A stretch of 64,000 nucleotides of DNA from Veillonella parvula (GTDB taxonomy: Bacteria; Bacillota; Negativicutes; Veillonellales; Veillonellaceae). Below the pieces are notes generated by a model. The model was given only the letters and a program-made list of their open reading frames with translations. It was not told the DNA's origin and searched no databases. Shown piece by piece: positions 9,144 to 16,303 of this stretch. Numbering within the stretch: the stretch's first letter is position 1; every line of letters begins with the position of its first letter. The position numbers and the translations under genes were made by a program. The stretch lies in assembly GCF_036456085.1 (NCBI RefSeq), contig NZ_CP138632.1, forward strand, positions 1,965,001 to 2,029,000. Reading direction: 5' to 3'.

Positions 9144-10058
9144 ATGATCAAGAAACTGATTTTGTTAGTTGTAGGTATTATGATGGCTGCTTTATTTGCA
9201 GGTTGTGGCAACGATACACCGAATGCACAGAAGGAGCAAGCAGGTAAAAAAATCCAAGTGGTAACAAGCTTTAATGCAATGGCTGAGTTTACAAAGGCTA
9301 TTGGTGGTGACAAGGTAGAGGTATCTACTATTATACCAGATGGCGTGGAACCACATGATTTCGAGTTGAAGCCTGAAAATATGAAACAATTGGCGACAGC
9401 TCAAGTATTTGTATATAACGGTTTTGGTATGGAGCCTTGGGCAAAACAAGCTATCGAAGCAGCTAAAAATGATAAACTCGTATCTGTTGTAGCTACTGAA
9501 GGTGTTGAAGCTATTAAAAATACTGACCCAGAAGAAATTAAAGAACATGGTGCAGAAGATCCTCATGCATGGTTATCTTTGAAAAATGCTAAAATTGAAG
9601 TGAAAAATATCAAGGATGCCCTTGTAAAAGTTGATCCAGCAAACAAGGATTATTATGAAAAGAATTATACTGAATACATTGCTAAATTAGATGCAATGAT
9701 TAAAAAATATGAAGAACAATTCGCTAAAGCTCCTCATAAAAACTTTGTTACAGGCCATGCAGCGTTTGCGTACCTATGCCGTGACTTTGGTTTAGAACAA
9801 AATAGTGTGGAAGATGTATTTGCTGAAGGCGAACCTAATGCAGCACAATTGGCTAAACTCATCGAATACGCTAAAGAAAACCATATTACTACTATCTTTG
9901 CAGAAGAAATGGCTAGTCCAGAAGTATCCAAAACTTTGGCACAAGAAGTAGGCGCTAAGGTAGAAACTATTTACACTATCGAAAGTAACGAAGATAATAA
10001 AACATACTTAGAACGTATGGATGAAAACCTTACAAAAATTGCAGCATCTTTGCAATAA
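9144..10058 (+). CDS. znuA: Zinc ABC transporter substrate-binding lipoprotein ZnuA
   Basis: Cluster A-I solute-binding protein of 304 residues that captures zinc outside the inner membrane. A lipoprotein signal ends in LFAGC with Cys21 as the lipidation site. Metal ligands are visible in VEPHDFELKP, DPHAWLS, TGHAAFAYLCRDFGL and the FAEEMASPEVSKTLA region. There is no His-rich loop, which many ZnuA proteins have, so manganese cannot be excluded. AAAGGAGGA precedes ATG 9144. It is transcribed away from znuCB and has its own strong terminator. Confidence 0.88.
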   Translation: MIKKLILLVVGIMMAALFAGCGNDTPNAQKEQAGKKIQVVTSFNAMAEFTKAIGGDKVEVSTIIPDGVEPHDFELKPENMKQLATAQVFVYNGFGMEPWAKQAIEAAKNDKLVSVVATEGVEAIKNTDPEEIKEHGAEDPHAWLSLKNAKIEVKNIKDALVKVDPANKDYYEKNYTEYIAKLDAMIKKYEEQFAKAPHKNFVTGHAAFAYLCRDFGLEQNSVEDVFAEGEPNAAQLAKLIEYAKENHITTIFAEEMASPEVSKTLAQEVGAKVETIYTIESNEDNKTYLERMDENLTKIAASLQ

Positions 10059-10070
10059 GATAAATAAAAG

Positions 10071-10096
10071 AGCAGCCCCTAGTGGGCTGCTTTTTT
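10071..10096 (+). terminator. Terminator after znuA
   Basis: AGCAGCCC, a five-base loop, GGGCTGCT, then six T residues. Confidence 0.9.
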
Positions 10097-10181
10097 GCGT
10101 TATAATAGGCTAAAATAATATCTTAAAAGTTAGATTATATAGTATAATATATTATCAGATTAAATAAAAAGGAGACTTGAT

Positions 10182-10226
10182 ATGGTTATCATTAATAAAT
10201 TAGAGGTTGCTGATGAAAGGTCTTGA
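10182..10226 (+). CDS. 14-codon open frame with good ribosome site, leader peptide or gene remnant
   Basis: AAAAAGGAGA precedes an ATG with normal spacing, but the frame closes after 14 codons (MVIINKLEVADERS). It may be the start of a decayed gene or a short leader peptide ahead of the membrane protein at 10344. No attenuator hairpin is obvious between them. Confidence 0.25.
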   Translation: MVIINKLEVADERS

Positions 10227-10343
10227 CCATAATTATTATTTTGAAGGGAATCAATTAATTAAAAGTGAAAAGTTATAAGGTATAGTATTATAAATGGTTT
10301 GTTTGTGTTACGATTAGAAAAATATAGGTGTTTTGGAGGTTTT

Positions 10344-11015
10344 ATGGAAACAAAATGGTATTCAGATATTTGGCAGCTTATGGTAGCTCCCTTTAAACGT
10401 GGTATTCCACAGATCGTAGAACATGGATCTTGTCGAAAAGGGTTCTATGCCACAGCAGCTTTGGCATTAATGTCATTCGTATTTTCAAATATTCTACCTG
10501 CTCTTGTGGGTATGATATTTGTAGATAAACTTAATGTTGCACTTACTGGTGCGACTGCTCTTTCTGGGATCGGCCTATTAGGCCTAGCGGTTGGCTTGCT
10601 ATTTGCTTTTATTGGTATTGCTATTTATTCTGCTATTTTTTCTTGGGTCGCCAATAAATTTGATGCCAATACTACATATGAGTCTGTGTTAAAGATCATG
10701 TGGTATGAACAAGCTTATAATCAGATTATGGGCCTAGTATATTTCATTGGCTTTCTATTACTATCATTGCCATTTTTGTTGCTACTAGGATCTAATCCTG
10801 ATTCTACAGTAGGTAGTATCGTATGGATAATTATTATTATATTCGCAACGATAGCTTTTGCAGTCTATACATTCTGGGTATGTTTAACATTGTTAAGTCG
10901 CCAAATTAATAAATCCCATTTAGCAACTTTTGGCATTTCTATTATTACGAGTTTAATTCCCATAATCGTTTTAGGTATCTTGATTGGAATGATAGCACTT
11001 GCTACTTCCAGATAA
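10344..11015 (+). CDS. YIP1-like multi-spanning membrane protein (1 of 3)
   Basis: A 223-residue protein with a short N-terminal amphipathic part (WYSDIWQLMVAPFKRGIPQI) followed by about five membrane helices. The layout and the K/R-G-x-P N-terminal motif resemble bacterial YIP1-family proteins, whose function is not established. ATG 10344 is chosen for the GGAGG 4 bp before it; the frame could start at TTG 10299. The gene at 12010 shares its N-terminal pattern (W-Y-x-D-I, then a conserved H/Y-G-S motif before the first helix). The three genes here are separated by terminators, so they are probably transcribed individually. Confidence 0.7.
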   Translation: METKWYSDIWQLMVAPFKRGIPQIVEHGSCRKGFYATAALALMSFVFSNILPALVGMIFVDKLNVALTGATALSGIGLLGLAVGLLFAFIGIAIYSAIFSWVANKFDANTTYESVLKIMWYEQAYNQIMGLVYFIGFLLLSLPFLLLLGSNPDSTVGSIVWIIIIIFATIAFAVYTFWVCLTLLSRQINKSHLATFGISIITSLIPIIVLGILIGMIALATSR

Positions 11016-11037
11016 TTACATAACATGAAAAATATGA

Positions 11038-11068
11038 AAGGGGGCTGTAACAAAACAGCTCCTTTTTT
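11038..11068 (+). terminator. Terminator after the first YIP1-like gene
   Basis: GGGGCTGT (11041-11048) pairs with ACAGCTCC (11055-11062) with one wobble; six T residues follow. Confidence 0.85.
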
Positions 11069-11132
11069 ATATTTTAAAGGAATCGCAATTAGAATATGGT
11101 AAAACCACATTCTTTTATAGGCTCTTTTGTGC

Positions 11133-11138
11133 TATAAT
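11133..11138 (+). promoter_or_regulatory. Candidate promoter -10 box for the 11254 gene
   Basis: A consensus TATAAT lies 17 bp after a weak TTCTTT -35. A perfect hairpin follows at 11154-11182, so the leader may be attenuated. Positional inference only. Confidence 0.3.
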
Positions 11139-11153
11139 GATGAACGGAAAATG

Positions 11154-11182
11154 AAAAGGAACTATTTTTTATAGTTCCTTTT
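11154..11182 (+). terminator. Perfect hairpin, terminator or leader attenuator
   Basis: AAAAGGAACTAT and ATAGTTCCTTTT are perfectly complementary around a five-T loop. It lies just downstream of a TATAAT box and upstream of the 11254 gene, so it could stop early transcription there as well as act in the reverse direction. Confidence 0.5.
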
Positions 11183-11253
11183 GGTGTGTTGTATGTTATA
11201 GTATTTAAACTTGAATGTTATGTATGTATATTGTGTAAAAGGTGGTGATACTT

Positions 11254-11937
11254 ATGATGGTAGGTTTAATGCAGTTTATCTATCGTTTATTAAACCCTAT
11301 TGAAGAGAATAATCCTCGTATGTATCACTTTGATATTGCCTATGGGCAACTCATAGGAATGTTGCTATTAACACTTATATGCTATCAATTTACTATTGTA
11401 GGTGAAGGCGTATATTTAGATGCTATACGTGCGTTTATACGTAATTCTTCGTTATTGGTAAGGTGGGAATCACTATCTCTTCCAGTAGGTCAACATGAAA
11501 TACAACTTTTTTTGGAACAGATGGGTAGTCCTAGAGAATTTTGGAATGTAGGTCGCTTTGCATGGGTAATCGGAAAAGTCATTCTCATGGCATGTATCAT
11601 TATAGTCTATGCGGTTGCTCAACAGCGTAAATTCTATGTTCGAACTGTTACAACCGGTATTTTGCATATCATGTCATTTGCTCAACTTGTTGTGGCACTG
11701 ATTACTTTTACAGCAGGGATTATGCTGATTCTAACTTCGGTACCATTAATACTGCAAGCTATCATTGGCTTCTGTATGATTGTGCTATGTGTTTTAAGTA
11801 CCGTATTATTGTTACAAACTATGGGACGTATTGTGGGAGCATGTATTAATGGGACCCCTTATGAAGGTTTGATTCTAATGTTGATTGCTCTTTTGGTAGT
11901 ACACGTGTTTGAATGGATTTATATGTTGACTCGATAA
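11254..11937 (+). CDS. Multi-spanning membrane protein, unknown function (2 of 3)
   Basis: A 227-residue hydrophobic protein with about five to six membrane helices and no enzymatic motif. Its N-terminus (FIYRLLNPIEENNPRMYHFDIAYGQLIGM) differs from its two neighbours, but size, topology and position suggest the same kind of protein. The start is set at ATG 11254, six bases after AGGTGGTGA; in-frame GTG codons lie within the ribosome site itself. A terminator follows at 11956. I do not recognise a function. Confidence 0.65.
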   Translation: MMVGLMQFIYRLLNPIEENNPRMYHFDIAYGQLIGMLLLTLICYQFTIVGEGVYLDAIRAFIRNSSLLVRWESLSLPVGQHEIQLFLEQMGSPREFWNVGRFAWVIGKVILMACIIIVYAVAQQRKFYVRTVTTGILHIMSFAQLVVALITFTAGIMLILTSVPLILQAIIGFCMIVLCVLSTVLLLQTMGRIVGACINGTPYEGLILMLIALLVVHVFEWIYMLTR

Positions 11938-11955
11938 AATACATATGATATATCT

Positions 11956-11982
11956 AGGACGAGAGTTGGCTCGTCCTTTTTT
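11956..11982 (+). terminator. Terminator after the second membrane gene
   Basis: AGGACGAG pairs with CTCGTCCT around a six-base loop, then six T residues. Confidence 0.9.
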
Positions 11983-12009
11983 ATTAGCTTTAAACTAAAA
12001 GGAGCATTT

Positions 12010-12639
12010 ATGACATGGTATAAGGATATATTGCATTTATTTACCAAACTTAGCGAACAATCTTTTCAAAATATTATTAATTATGGATCTCATACAAGAG
12101 CCATTCTGAATCTAGTCGTATCTACTATTGTATTATATATAATGACCTATAGCTTACCGTTTATGGTGAAAGTTATATCTCCATTGCTTGGGATTAAACG
12201 GATTACTGGGTTAACTCACTTTGATTTAGTTAGCACTCTAGCAAGTTCTACATTCTTGATTTTTCAAATTATCATCGGTTCATTTGTCATATGGCGCTTA
12301 CTTATTTTATTAGGGGGTCGTGGTACTTATAGCGGCGTGCTGCGCAATTATATATATGGCATAGCTTATACAAATGCGCTTCGCACGGTTGTATTACTAT
12401 TAGTCCATATAATAGGGATTATTTTCTTCTCTCTATCCCTTCAAAAGTATGTAGGGGATATGGCATATCTTATTACGATGTTTAGCCAATATTATGCTGT
12501 CTTTATTATAGCTCAATTAATGCGACGTTATGTTGGACTAGGCATCGTTAAGACTTATATTGTTATGTTTATTGTGGCATTATTATCTATATCAGCATTG
12601 CCTCAATGGATTCGCTTTGTCCATACATTATTCAAATAA
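12010..12639 (+). CDS. YIP1-like multi-spanning membrane protein (3 of 3)
   Basis: A 209-residue protein with about five membrane helices. The start TWYKDILHLFTKLSEQSFQNI followed by NYGSHTRAIL parallels WYSDIWQL and EHGSCRKGF in the 10344 gene, so the two are diverged paralogues. AAAAGGAG precedes ATG 12010. A bidirectional terminator separates it from the converging gene at 12695. Function unknown; a membrane-organisation role is only family-level speculation. Confidence 0.65.
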   Translation: MTWYKDILHLFTKLSEQSFQNIINYGSHTRAILNLVVSTIVLYIMTYSLPFMVKVISPLLGIKRITGLTHFDLVSTLASSTFLIFQIIIGSFVIWRLLILLGGRGTYSGVLRNYIYGIAYTNALRTVVLLLVHIIGIIFFSLSLQKYVGDMAYLITMFSQYYAVFIIAQLMRRYVGLGIVKTYIVMFIVALLSISALPQWIRFVHTLFK

Positions 12640-12661
12640 TATATTGTGATAAGAATTAAAA

Positions 12662-12688
12662 CCGCAAGATACATATCTTGCGGCTTTT
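12662..12688. terminator. Bidirectional terminator
   Basis: CCGCAAGAT (12662-12670) pairs perfectly with ATCTTGCGG (12675-12683), with a T run after and A residues before, between converging genes. Confidence 0.85.
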
Positions 12689-12694
12689 TGTTCA

Positions 12695-13600
12695 TTAACC
12701 TAGTTGAGCTTCGTAATGGTGTAATAAGAGCTCTACATTATCTTCGTCGTATTCGATTTGTTGTGACCATCTTGCAATTTGCTTTAAGGGCTGCCCCTCT
12801 AAGGCGCTAGCCATAAGTATATAGTCAGTACCATCCTTTGCATAATCTAAGATAGATTCCAAGGAATAGTCTGATAGCATATCAATTTGGCGATACAATA
12901 TATATTGGTACACTTTGTTAAATAGGCTCATATCCTCTTGCTGTATATAGGTTTGTACGGATGCGGTGAGTTGGTCTAGTTTACTAGATAATGTATTAAC
13001 CTGTGCAGTCCAATTTTCATCGATGGGTTCCGTTTTTTTATATAGGTCTAATAATTCTTTGAAAGACTGCTTTGTGGGATTTGGCGCATATTGGAATAAA
13101 TTAGGATCTAAATCAAAGGCCAATAATTCAAATACATTCTGAAGTGTTAATCGCTCCTCAGAAGTAAATTCGTTATCGTCATCCTCAATTGTAAAGAGGA
13201 GGGAGTCTATCGTTTTATTTTGAGCTAATAACTCAACAGAGGCTTCACAAGATAAACCGACTCCACATAGCTCTAAGTCTTCAATATATTTATAAAAGCG
13301 CGGATGCATATGGCAGGTGTCGCAAAGTCCTTCTTCGCCCAATTCGAGTACAACCTTACACAGTCCATTTTCATTGAGTAAGGGGCACATAGGTTGTGTT
13401 TTGGAAAATACGAAATGACTACCTTCGTCATCAACCGTGATGGCTTGTTGTAAACTTTCACCAAGAGTACCAGTCATAGCATGATAACGTTCAGCAGTAT
13501 GTTCATCTATATCGATGGTCCACAGCTGACAACATGTATTTTCGCATCGATTGGCCTTGCATTGGAATTCGTGATATATAGTGGGGTAAATTGAAATCAT
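12695..13600 (-). CDS. Cys-rich protein related to flagellin lysine-N-methylase (FliB-like)
   Basis: A 301-residue protein whose N-terminal half is rich in cysteines: Cys14, 19, 23 and 24, then MCPLL, GLCKVV and GLCDTCHMHPR. It matches the YkgJ/FliB pattern that probably binds an Fe-S cluster or zinc. FliB methylates flagellin lysines in Salmonella. No flagellar gene is in this window, and Veillonella-type cocci are non-motile, so the substrate is likely something else. The C-terminal half is helical and acidic. The start has a weak ribosome site. It is divergent from the PepSY gene at 13761. Confidence 0.7.
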   Translation of the reverse strand: MISIYPTIYHEFQCKANRCENTCCQLWTIDIDEHTAERYHAMTGTLGESLQQAITVDDEGSHFVFSKTQPMCPLLNENGLCKVVLELGEEGLCDTCHMHPRFYKYIEDLELCGVGLSCEASVELLAQNKTIDSLLFTIEDDDNEFTSEERLTLQNVFELLAFDLDPNLFQYAPNPTKQSFKELLDLYKKTEPIDENWTAQVNTLSSKLDQLTASVQTYIQQEDMSLFNKVYQYILYRQIDMLSDYSLESILDYAKDGTDYILMASALEGQPLKQIARWSQQIEYDEDNVELLLHHYEAQLG

Positions 13601-13760
13601 AGTTAGCTCACATGTAGTTACAAAAATGAATCTATGTGCATTGTATCATAGGGTGCAGGTACATGCACTAATTATATAAATAAAGATTATAAACCGTGTT
13701 GATTTAGTGTATAATTGTATATATATTGTTATGATAACTGTTTGAGATATGGAGGAACCA

Positions 13761-14324
13761 ATGAGATCATTTTTTGTAAAAGGTAGCCTTGTATTGGCCT
13801 TGGCAGCGGCATTTGGCATGCCAAATGCAAGTGCAGCCCCTTTAGTAGCTGTAGAGCCAACTGTGGCAGTTGTTGATGGCAACCATGCGGCAATTGTAGG
13901 AGCTAATGGTTTATTAAATGCCTTTATCCAAAATCATCCCAATGCTGGAATTACGGAAATCGCCTTTGATGCGGATGGAGGTCAAATTAAGTATGATGTA
14001 GAAGGTTTTGATGAAACTGGTAAATATGAGTTAACGTATATCTATGCTACTAATCAAATCTTTGAAAAACGCGAAGGGGACTTCCATAAATCGTTAAAGA
14101 AAAAATCTTTTGATCCACGAGAAATTTTACCTCCTGCAGCAGTGGTGAACTTTGCTTATGCCCAAACAAAAGGCAAAGCTGTGAGCCTCAACGAATGGGC
14201 TGTGCGCTATGATAAAGGTAAAATCGTGTACAAAGTTAGCTTTGGTACAGAAGATAATAAAGAGGTACATGTACGTATGGATGCAATGAACGGTAAATTG
14301 CTATCTGTTAAATTTGATGACTAA
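13761..14324 (+). CDS. Secreted protein with two PepSY-type repeats
   Basis: A 187-residue exported protein. Its signal peptide (FVKGSLVLALAAAFGMPNASA) ends near residue 27. Two PepSY-like halves follow, each ending in a hydrophobic-strand plus asp/asn-Gly-turn pattern (DADGGQIKYDVEGF and DAMNGKLLSVKFDD). ATG 13761 is preceded by GGAGGA; an upstream in-frame ATG lies within the ribosome site. It shares IVGAN-x-L and PP-x-x-V-N-A/F-x-x-x-Q motifs with the frameshifted gene at 14841, so they are paralogues. PepSY domains are thought to inhibit proteases or act in the envelope; the target here is unknown. Confidence 0.75.
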   Translation: MRSFFVKGSLVLALAAAFGMPNASAAPLVAVEPTVAVVDGNHAAIVGANGLLNAFIQNHPNAGITEIAFDADGGQIKYDVEGFDETGKYELTYIYATNQIFEKREGDFHKSLKKKSFDPREILPPAAVVNFAYAQTKGKAVSLNEWAVRYDKGKIVYKVSFGTEDNKEVHVRMDAMNGKLLSVKFDD

Positions 14325-14494
14325 TATATGATTGACTAGTTATTATATCTTAATAGTGCTTAGTTATTTTATTCTGAATATAATAATTAAATACATTAAT
14401 ACTGTTTTTCTTAAAAAATAACTAGTATTGAAGTGTTTTTTTGTGAAAGTTTGCTCATGAATGTAAATTTTTAGATATCAATACGTGTATTTTG

Positions 14495-14533
14495 AAAGCC
14501 GTTTATCCCTTATATATGGGGTAAACGGCTTTT
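14495..14533 (+). terminator. Terminator after the first PepSY gene
   Basis: AAAGCCGTTTATCCC pairs with GGGGTAAACGGCTTT with one wobble; T run at the end. It lies 170 bp after the stop codon. Confidence 0.75.
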
Positions 14534-14682
14534 GACATGTTATTCATGGAATTTTTAAGTATAAAGTAAATCCCATAGGATTTTATAGGAATTATATATA
14601 AATTCATTCTAAACTCACTATAAAATAAGCATTTAATGGTTCTTCTACATTTTGACTTCATAGACTATCGATAGTATGTGTA

Positions 14683-14790
14683 CCAGTCGAAAGACAAACT
14701 CAAGTATATCTGAAATTTCCAAACTATATATCTACAAGTCCATGCTAGATATATGTTTTGGAACTTACATGATGATATTGAGTTGACTGG
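14683..14790. repeat. Nested imperfect palindrome in the leader of the 14841 gene
   Basis: Arm pairs in order: CCAGTC (14683) with GACTGG (14785), AACTCAA (14697) with TTGAGTT (14778), TTTCCAAAC (14716) with GTTTTGGAA (14755), and ATATATCTA (14726) with TAGATATAT (14746). Together they form a 108-bp cruciform or RNA rod. It may be a small mobile repeat or a structured 5' leader. Confidence 0.65.
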
Positions 14791-14792
14791 AA

Positions 14793-14820
14793 ATATACAT
14801 GCGTAAAGTTGCATGTATAT
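14793..14820 (+). promoter_or_regulatory. Perfect hairpin or operator before the frameshifted PepSY gene
   Basis: ATATACATGC and GCATGTATAT form a perfect 10-bp arm pair around 8 bp, ending about 8 bp before the AAGGAGGA ribosome site. It could be a repressor site or a stem that limits ribosome access. Confidence 0.5.
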
Positions 14821-14840
14821 GAATTAATAAGGAGGACAAT

Positions 14841-15461
14841 ATGAAAAAATCTATTTTAAAAAGTAGTATTGCTTTAGCAGTGGCTGGCGTATTTGGTGCC
14901 ACTGTAGCTGTAACAGCAGCTGAACCAGTAACTCCAATGCCTGTTACGCAAGAAACAGCGAGTACAGCGACTCCAGCACAACCAGTTACTGATCCAGTAG
15001 TTCCTACTGTAGCGGTGGCTCCAGATGTGGCTACTACTGCAGTTGCACCTAAAACTCCGGTAGCTCCTGTAGCAGAAGCTAATCAAGTAGGTACAGCAGT
15101 TCGTAATACTACACCAGTTCCAACAGCTACACAAGATGTTAAAACACCAGTAGCTCAAGAAACTGTAGTACCTAGTACAGAAAATCCTGCAGCAGCGGTC
15201 CCTTCTATTGAAACTGCATCTGTAGCTAAAGCTCCTAGTGAACCAAGAGTAGTACGCAGTGGTGATAAAAAATCTGAATCTGTAGCGAAGCATGGTAAAG
15301 AAGTTAAAAATACTAAAAAAGCTGCAGTAGATAAAGCGCCTAAAGTAAAAGTTGTGAAAGACGAAAAAAAAGCTGATAAAGAAGAGCCTACTAAAGAGGA
15401 AAAAAAAACTCTAAAAGTAGAAAATCACAACCTAGCACAACCAACCAGCAAGAAGGCGTAG
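14841..15461 (+). CDS. Secreted Pro/Val/Thr/Ala-rich protein, N-terminal part of a frameshifted PepSY gene
   Basis: Starts at ATG 14841 behind AAGGAGGA. A signal peptide (about residues 1-27, ending VTAAEP) is followed by about 120 residues of Pro/Val/Thr/Ala-rich low-complexity linker typical of envelope proteins, then a Lys/Glu-rich stretch to residue 206. The frame closes at 15461. Reading on in the -1 frame from the nine-A run at 15400-15408 gives an uninterrupted sequence into the PepSY domain that ends at 15898. The intact protein would have about 352 residues. Whether the shift is real variation, programmed slippage or an assembly error cannot be decided here. Confidence 0.7.
   Translation: MKKSILKSSIALAVAGVFGATVAVTAAEPVTPMPVTQETASTATPAQPVTDPVVPTVAVAPDVATTAVAPKTPVAPVAEANQVGTAVRNTTPVPTATQDVKTPVAQETVVPSTENPAAAVPSIETASVAKAPSEPRVVRSGDKKSESVAKHGKEVKNTKKAAVDKAPKVKVVKDEKKADKEEPTKEEKKTLKVENHNLAQPTSKKA
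15400..15408 (+). other. Nine-A homopolymer at the frameshift point
   Basis: GAGG followed by nine A residues. The upstream frame reads GAA AAA AAA ACT; the downstream PepSY frame reads AAA AAA AAC. One extra A would join the frames. The tract contains the A-AAA-AAA slippery heptamer, and such tracts also cause phase variation and polymerase slippage. Confidence 0.7.
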
Positions 15462-15619
15462 TAGACCAAAATAGTATTTTCGTAGTTGGTGCTAATTATT
15501 TAATTGACCAATTCGAAAGCAAATTTGGAAACTCCAAAATTACAAATGTATCTTTCAAAACTCAAGGTAAAACTGCCATCTATGAAGTAGCTGGTTTTAA
15601 TACTAGTGGTGCTCATTCT

Positions 15620-15898
15620 ATGACTCTAGATGTGGCTACTGGTAATGTAACTGATGGTACTCCTAAAGCATATGATGCATCTATGGAAGCTAGTGCTATT
15701 GATGCCGGAACAGTAATACCTCCACATGTGGCAATTAATGCAGCTTTCGTACAGTCTGGCAAGGTAGCGACTGGTATTAATGCGTGGTCTCTTGCTAATC
15801 AAAATGGAAAATCACTATATACCATAGAGTTCCATGATGCACAAAATAAACCGATATCCGTTGTATTGGATGCTAAAACAGGGACGGTAGCAAAATAA
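15620..15898 (+). CDS. PepSY-type C-terminal part of the frameshifted gene
   Basis: The first ATG in this frame is 15620, but the frame is open from before 15422 and clearly coding there (NQQEGVVDQNSIFVVGANYL), so this is not an independent gene. It has no ribosome site at 15620. The sequence pairs IFVVGANYLIDQF with IVGANGLLNAF, and TVIPPHVAINAAF with EILPPAAVVNFAY, of the 13761 protein, identifying a two-half PepSY domain. It ends at 15898 and is followed by a CA-rich tract. Confidence 0.6.
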   Translation: MTLDVATGNVTDGTPKAYDASMEASAIDAGTVIPPHVAINAAFVQSGKVATGINAWSLANQNGKSLYTIEFHDAQNKPISVVLDAKTGTVAK

Positions 15899-15959
15899 GT
15901 TGATCTCCTATTCTATAGCGCTGTAAAGTAAACCCTTTCAAAAACGAACACTAAGCACT

Positions 15960-16073
15960 CAAAACTATACACACATAACATAAGTACACTTACACACACA
16001 TACACAACACATAAAACACACAAAAACACACACAATAAACAACACACACACAATAAACAATTACACACAGCCC
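15960..16073 (+). repeat. CA-rich tract downstream of the frameshifted PepSY gene
   Basis: About 110 bases made almost entirely of A and C with scattered T, and many ACACA runs, on the sense strand of the gene that ends at 15898. Almost no G, so the RNA would be single-stranded. It sits between the stop codon and the candidate structured RNA. A similar ACACA-rich 3' region follows the PepSY gene at 42098. Confidence 0.8.
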
Positions 16074-16096
16074 TCTGGATTGGATAGATAAACATT

Positions 16097-16296
16097 GACT
16101 CTCTCCTATGCCGTCTATCGTTCAGAGGGCCCCTTATGAATTGTGGTTCCCTCCGAATCATAAGATTATATACTTGGTATATATACTCTCTCTCACAATA
16201 AGAACGTAACTGCTTTACAGCACGCTGGGTATAGGAGAGCAAGAAAGCCCGTATCACATGTAGACTTCTACATGTGATACGGGCTTTCTTTATTTT
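16097..16296 (+). ncRNA. Candidate structured RNA (6S-like rod) with strong terminator
   Basis: A 12-bp closing stem joins CTCTCCTATGCC (16101-16112) to GGGTATAGGAGAG (16227-16239). Inside, CGTT can pair with AACG, ATTGTG with CACAAT, and CTTATGA with TCATAAG, giving an interrupted rod of about 140 nt followed by a 24-bp terminator hairpin. A weak promoter (TTACAC at 16061, 18 bp, TAGATA at 16085) would start RNA close to the stem. This shape resembles 6S RNA, but no conserved sequence was recognised, and it could instead be the 3' UTR of the PepSY gene. An alternative stem CCCTCTG/CAGAGGG (16071/16123) would compete. Confidence 0.4.
16241..16296. terminator. 24-bp perfect palindromic terminator before alr
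   Basis: AAGAAAGCCCGTATCACATG plus TAGA (16241-16264) is perfectly complementary to 16267-16290 with a 2-nt centre; TATTTTA follows on the + strand. It separates the + strand transcript from the converging alr. Confidence 0.85.
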
Positions 16297-16303
16297 ACAT
16301 AGG

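Larger units (their letters stand above)
14325..14840. other. 516-bp intergenic region with terminator and stacked inverted repeats
   Basis: No open frame of note. It holds a terminator (14495-14533), a nested palindrome (14683-14790) and a perfect hairpin (14793-14820) just before the ribosome site of the next gene; these are listed separately. Confidence 0.6.

Noticed and set aside
14874-15293. 139-codon Ser/Arg/Cys-rich antisense frame
   Set aside because: Produced by the low-complexity Pro/Val/Thr/Ala linker codons of the sense gene.
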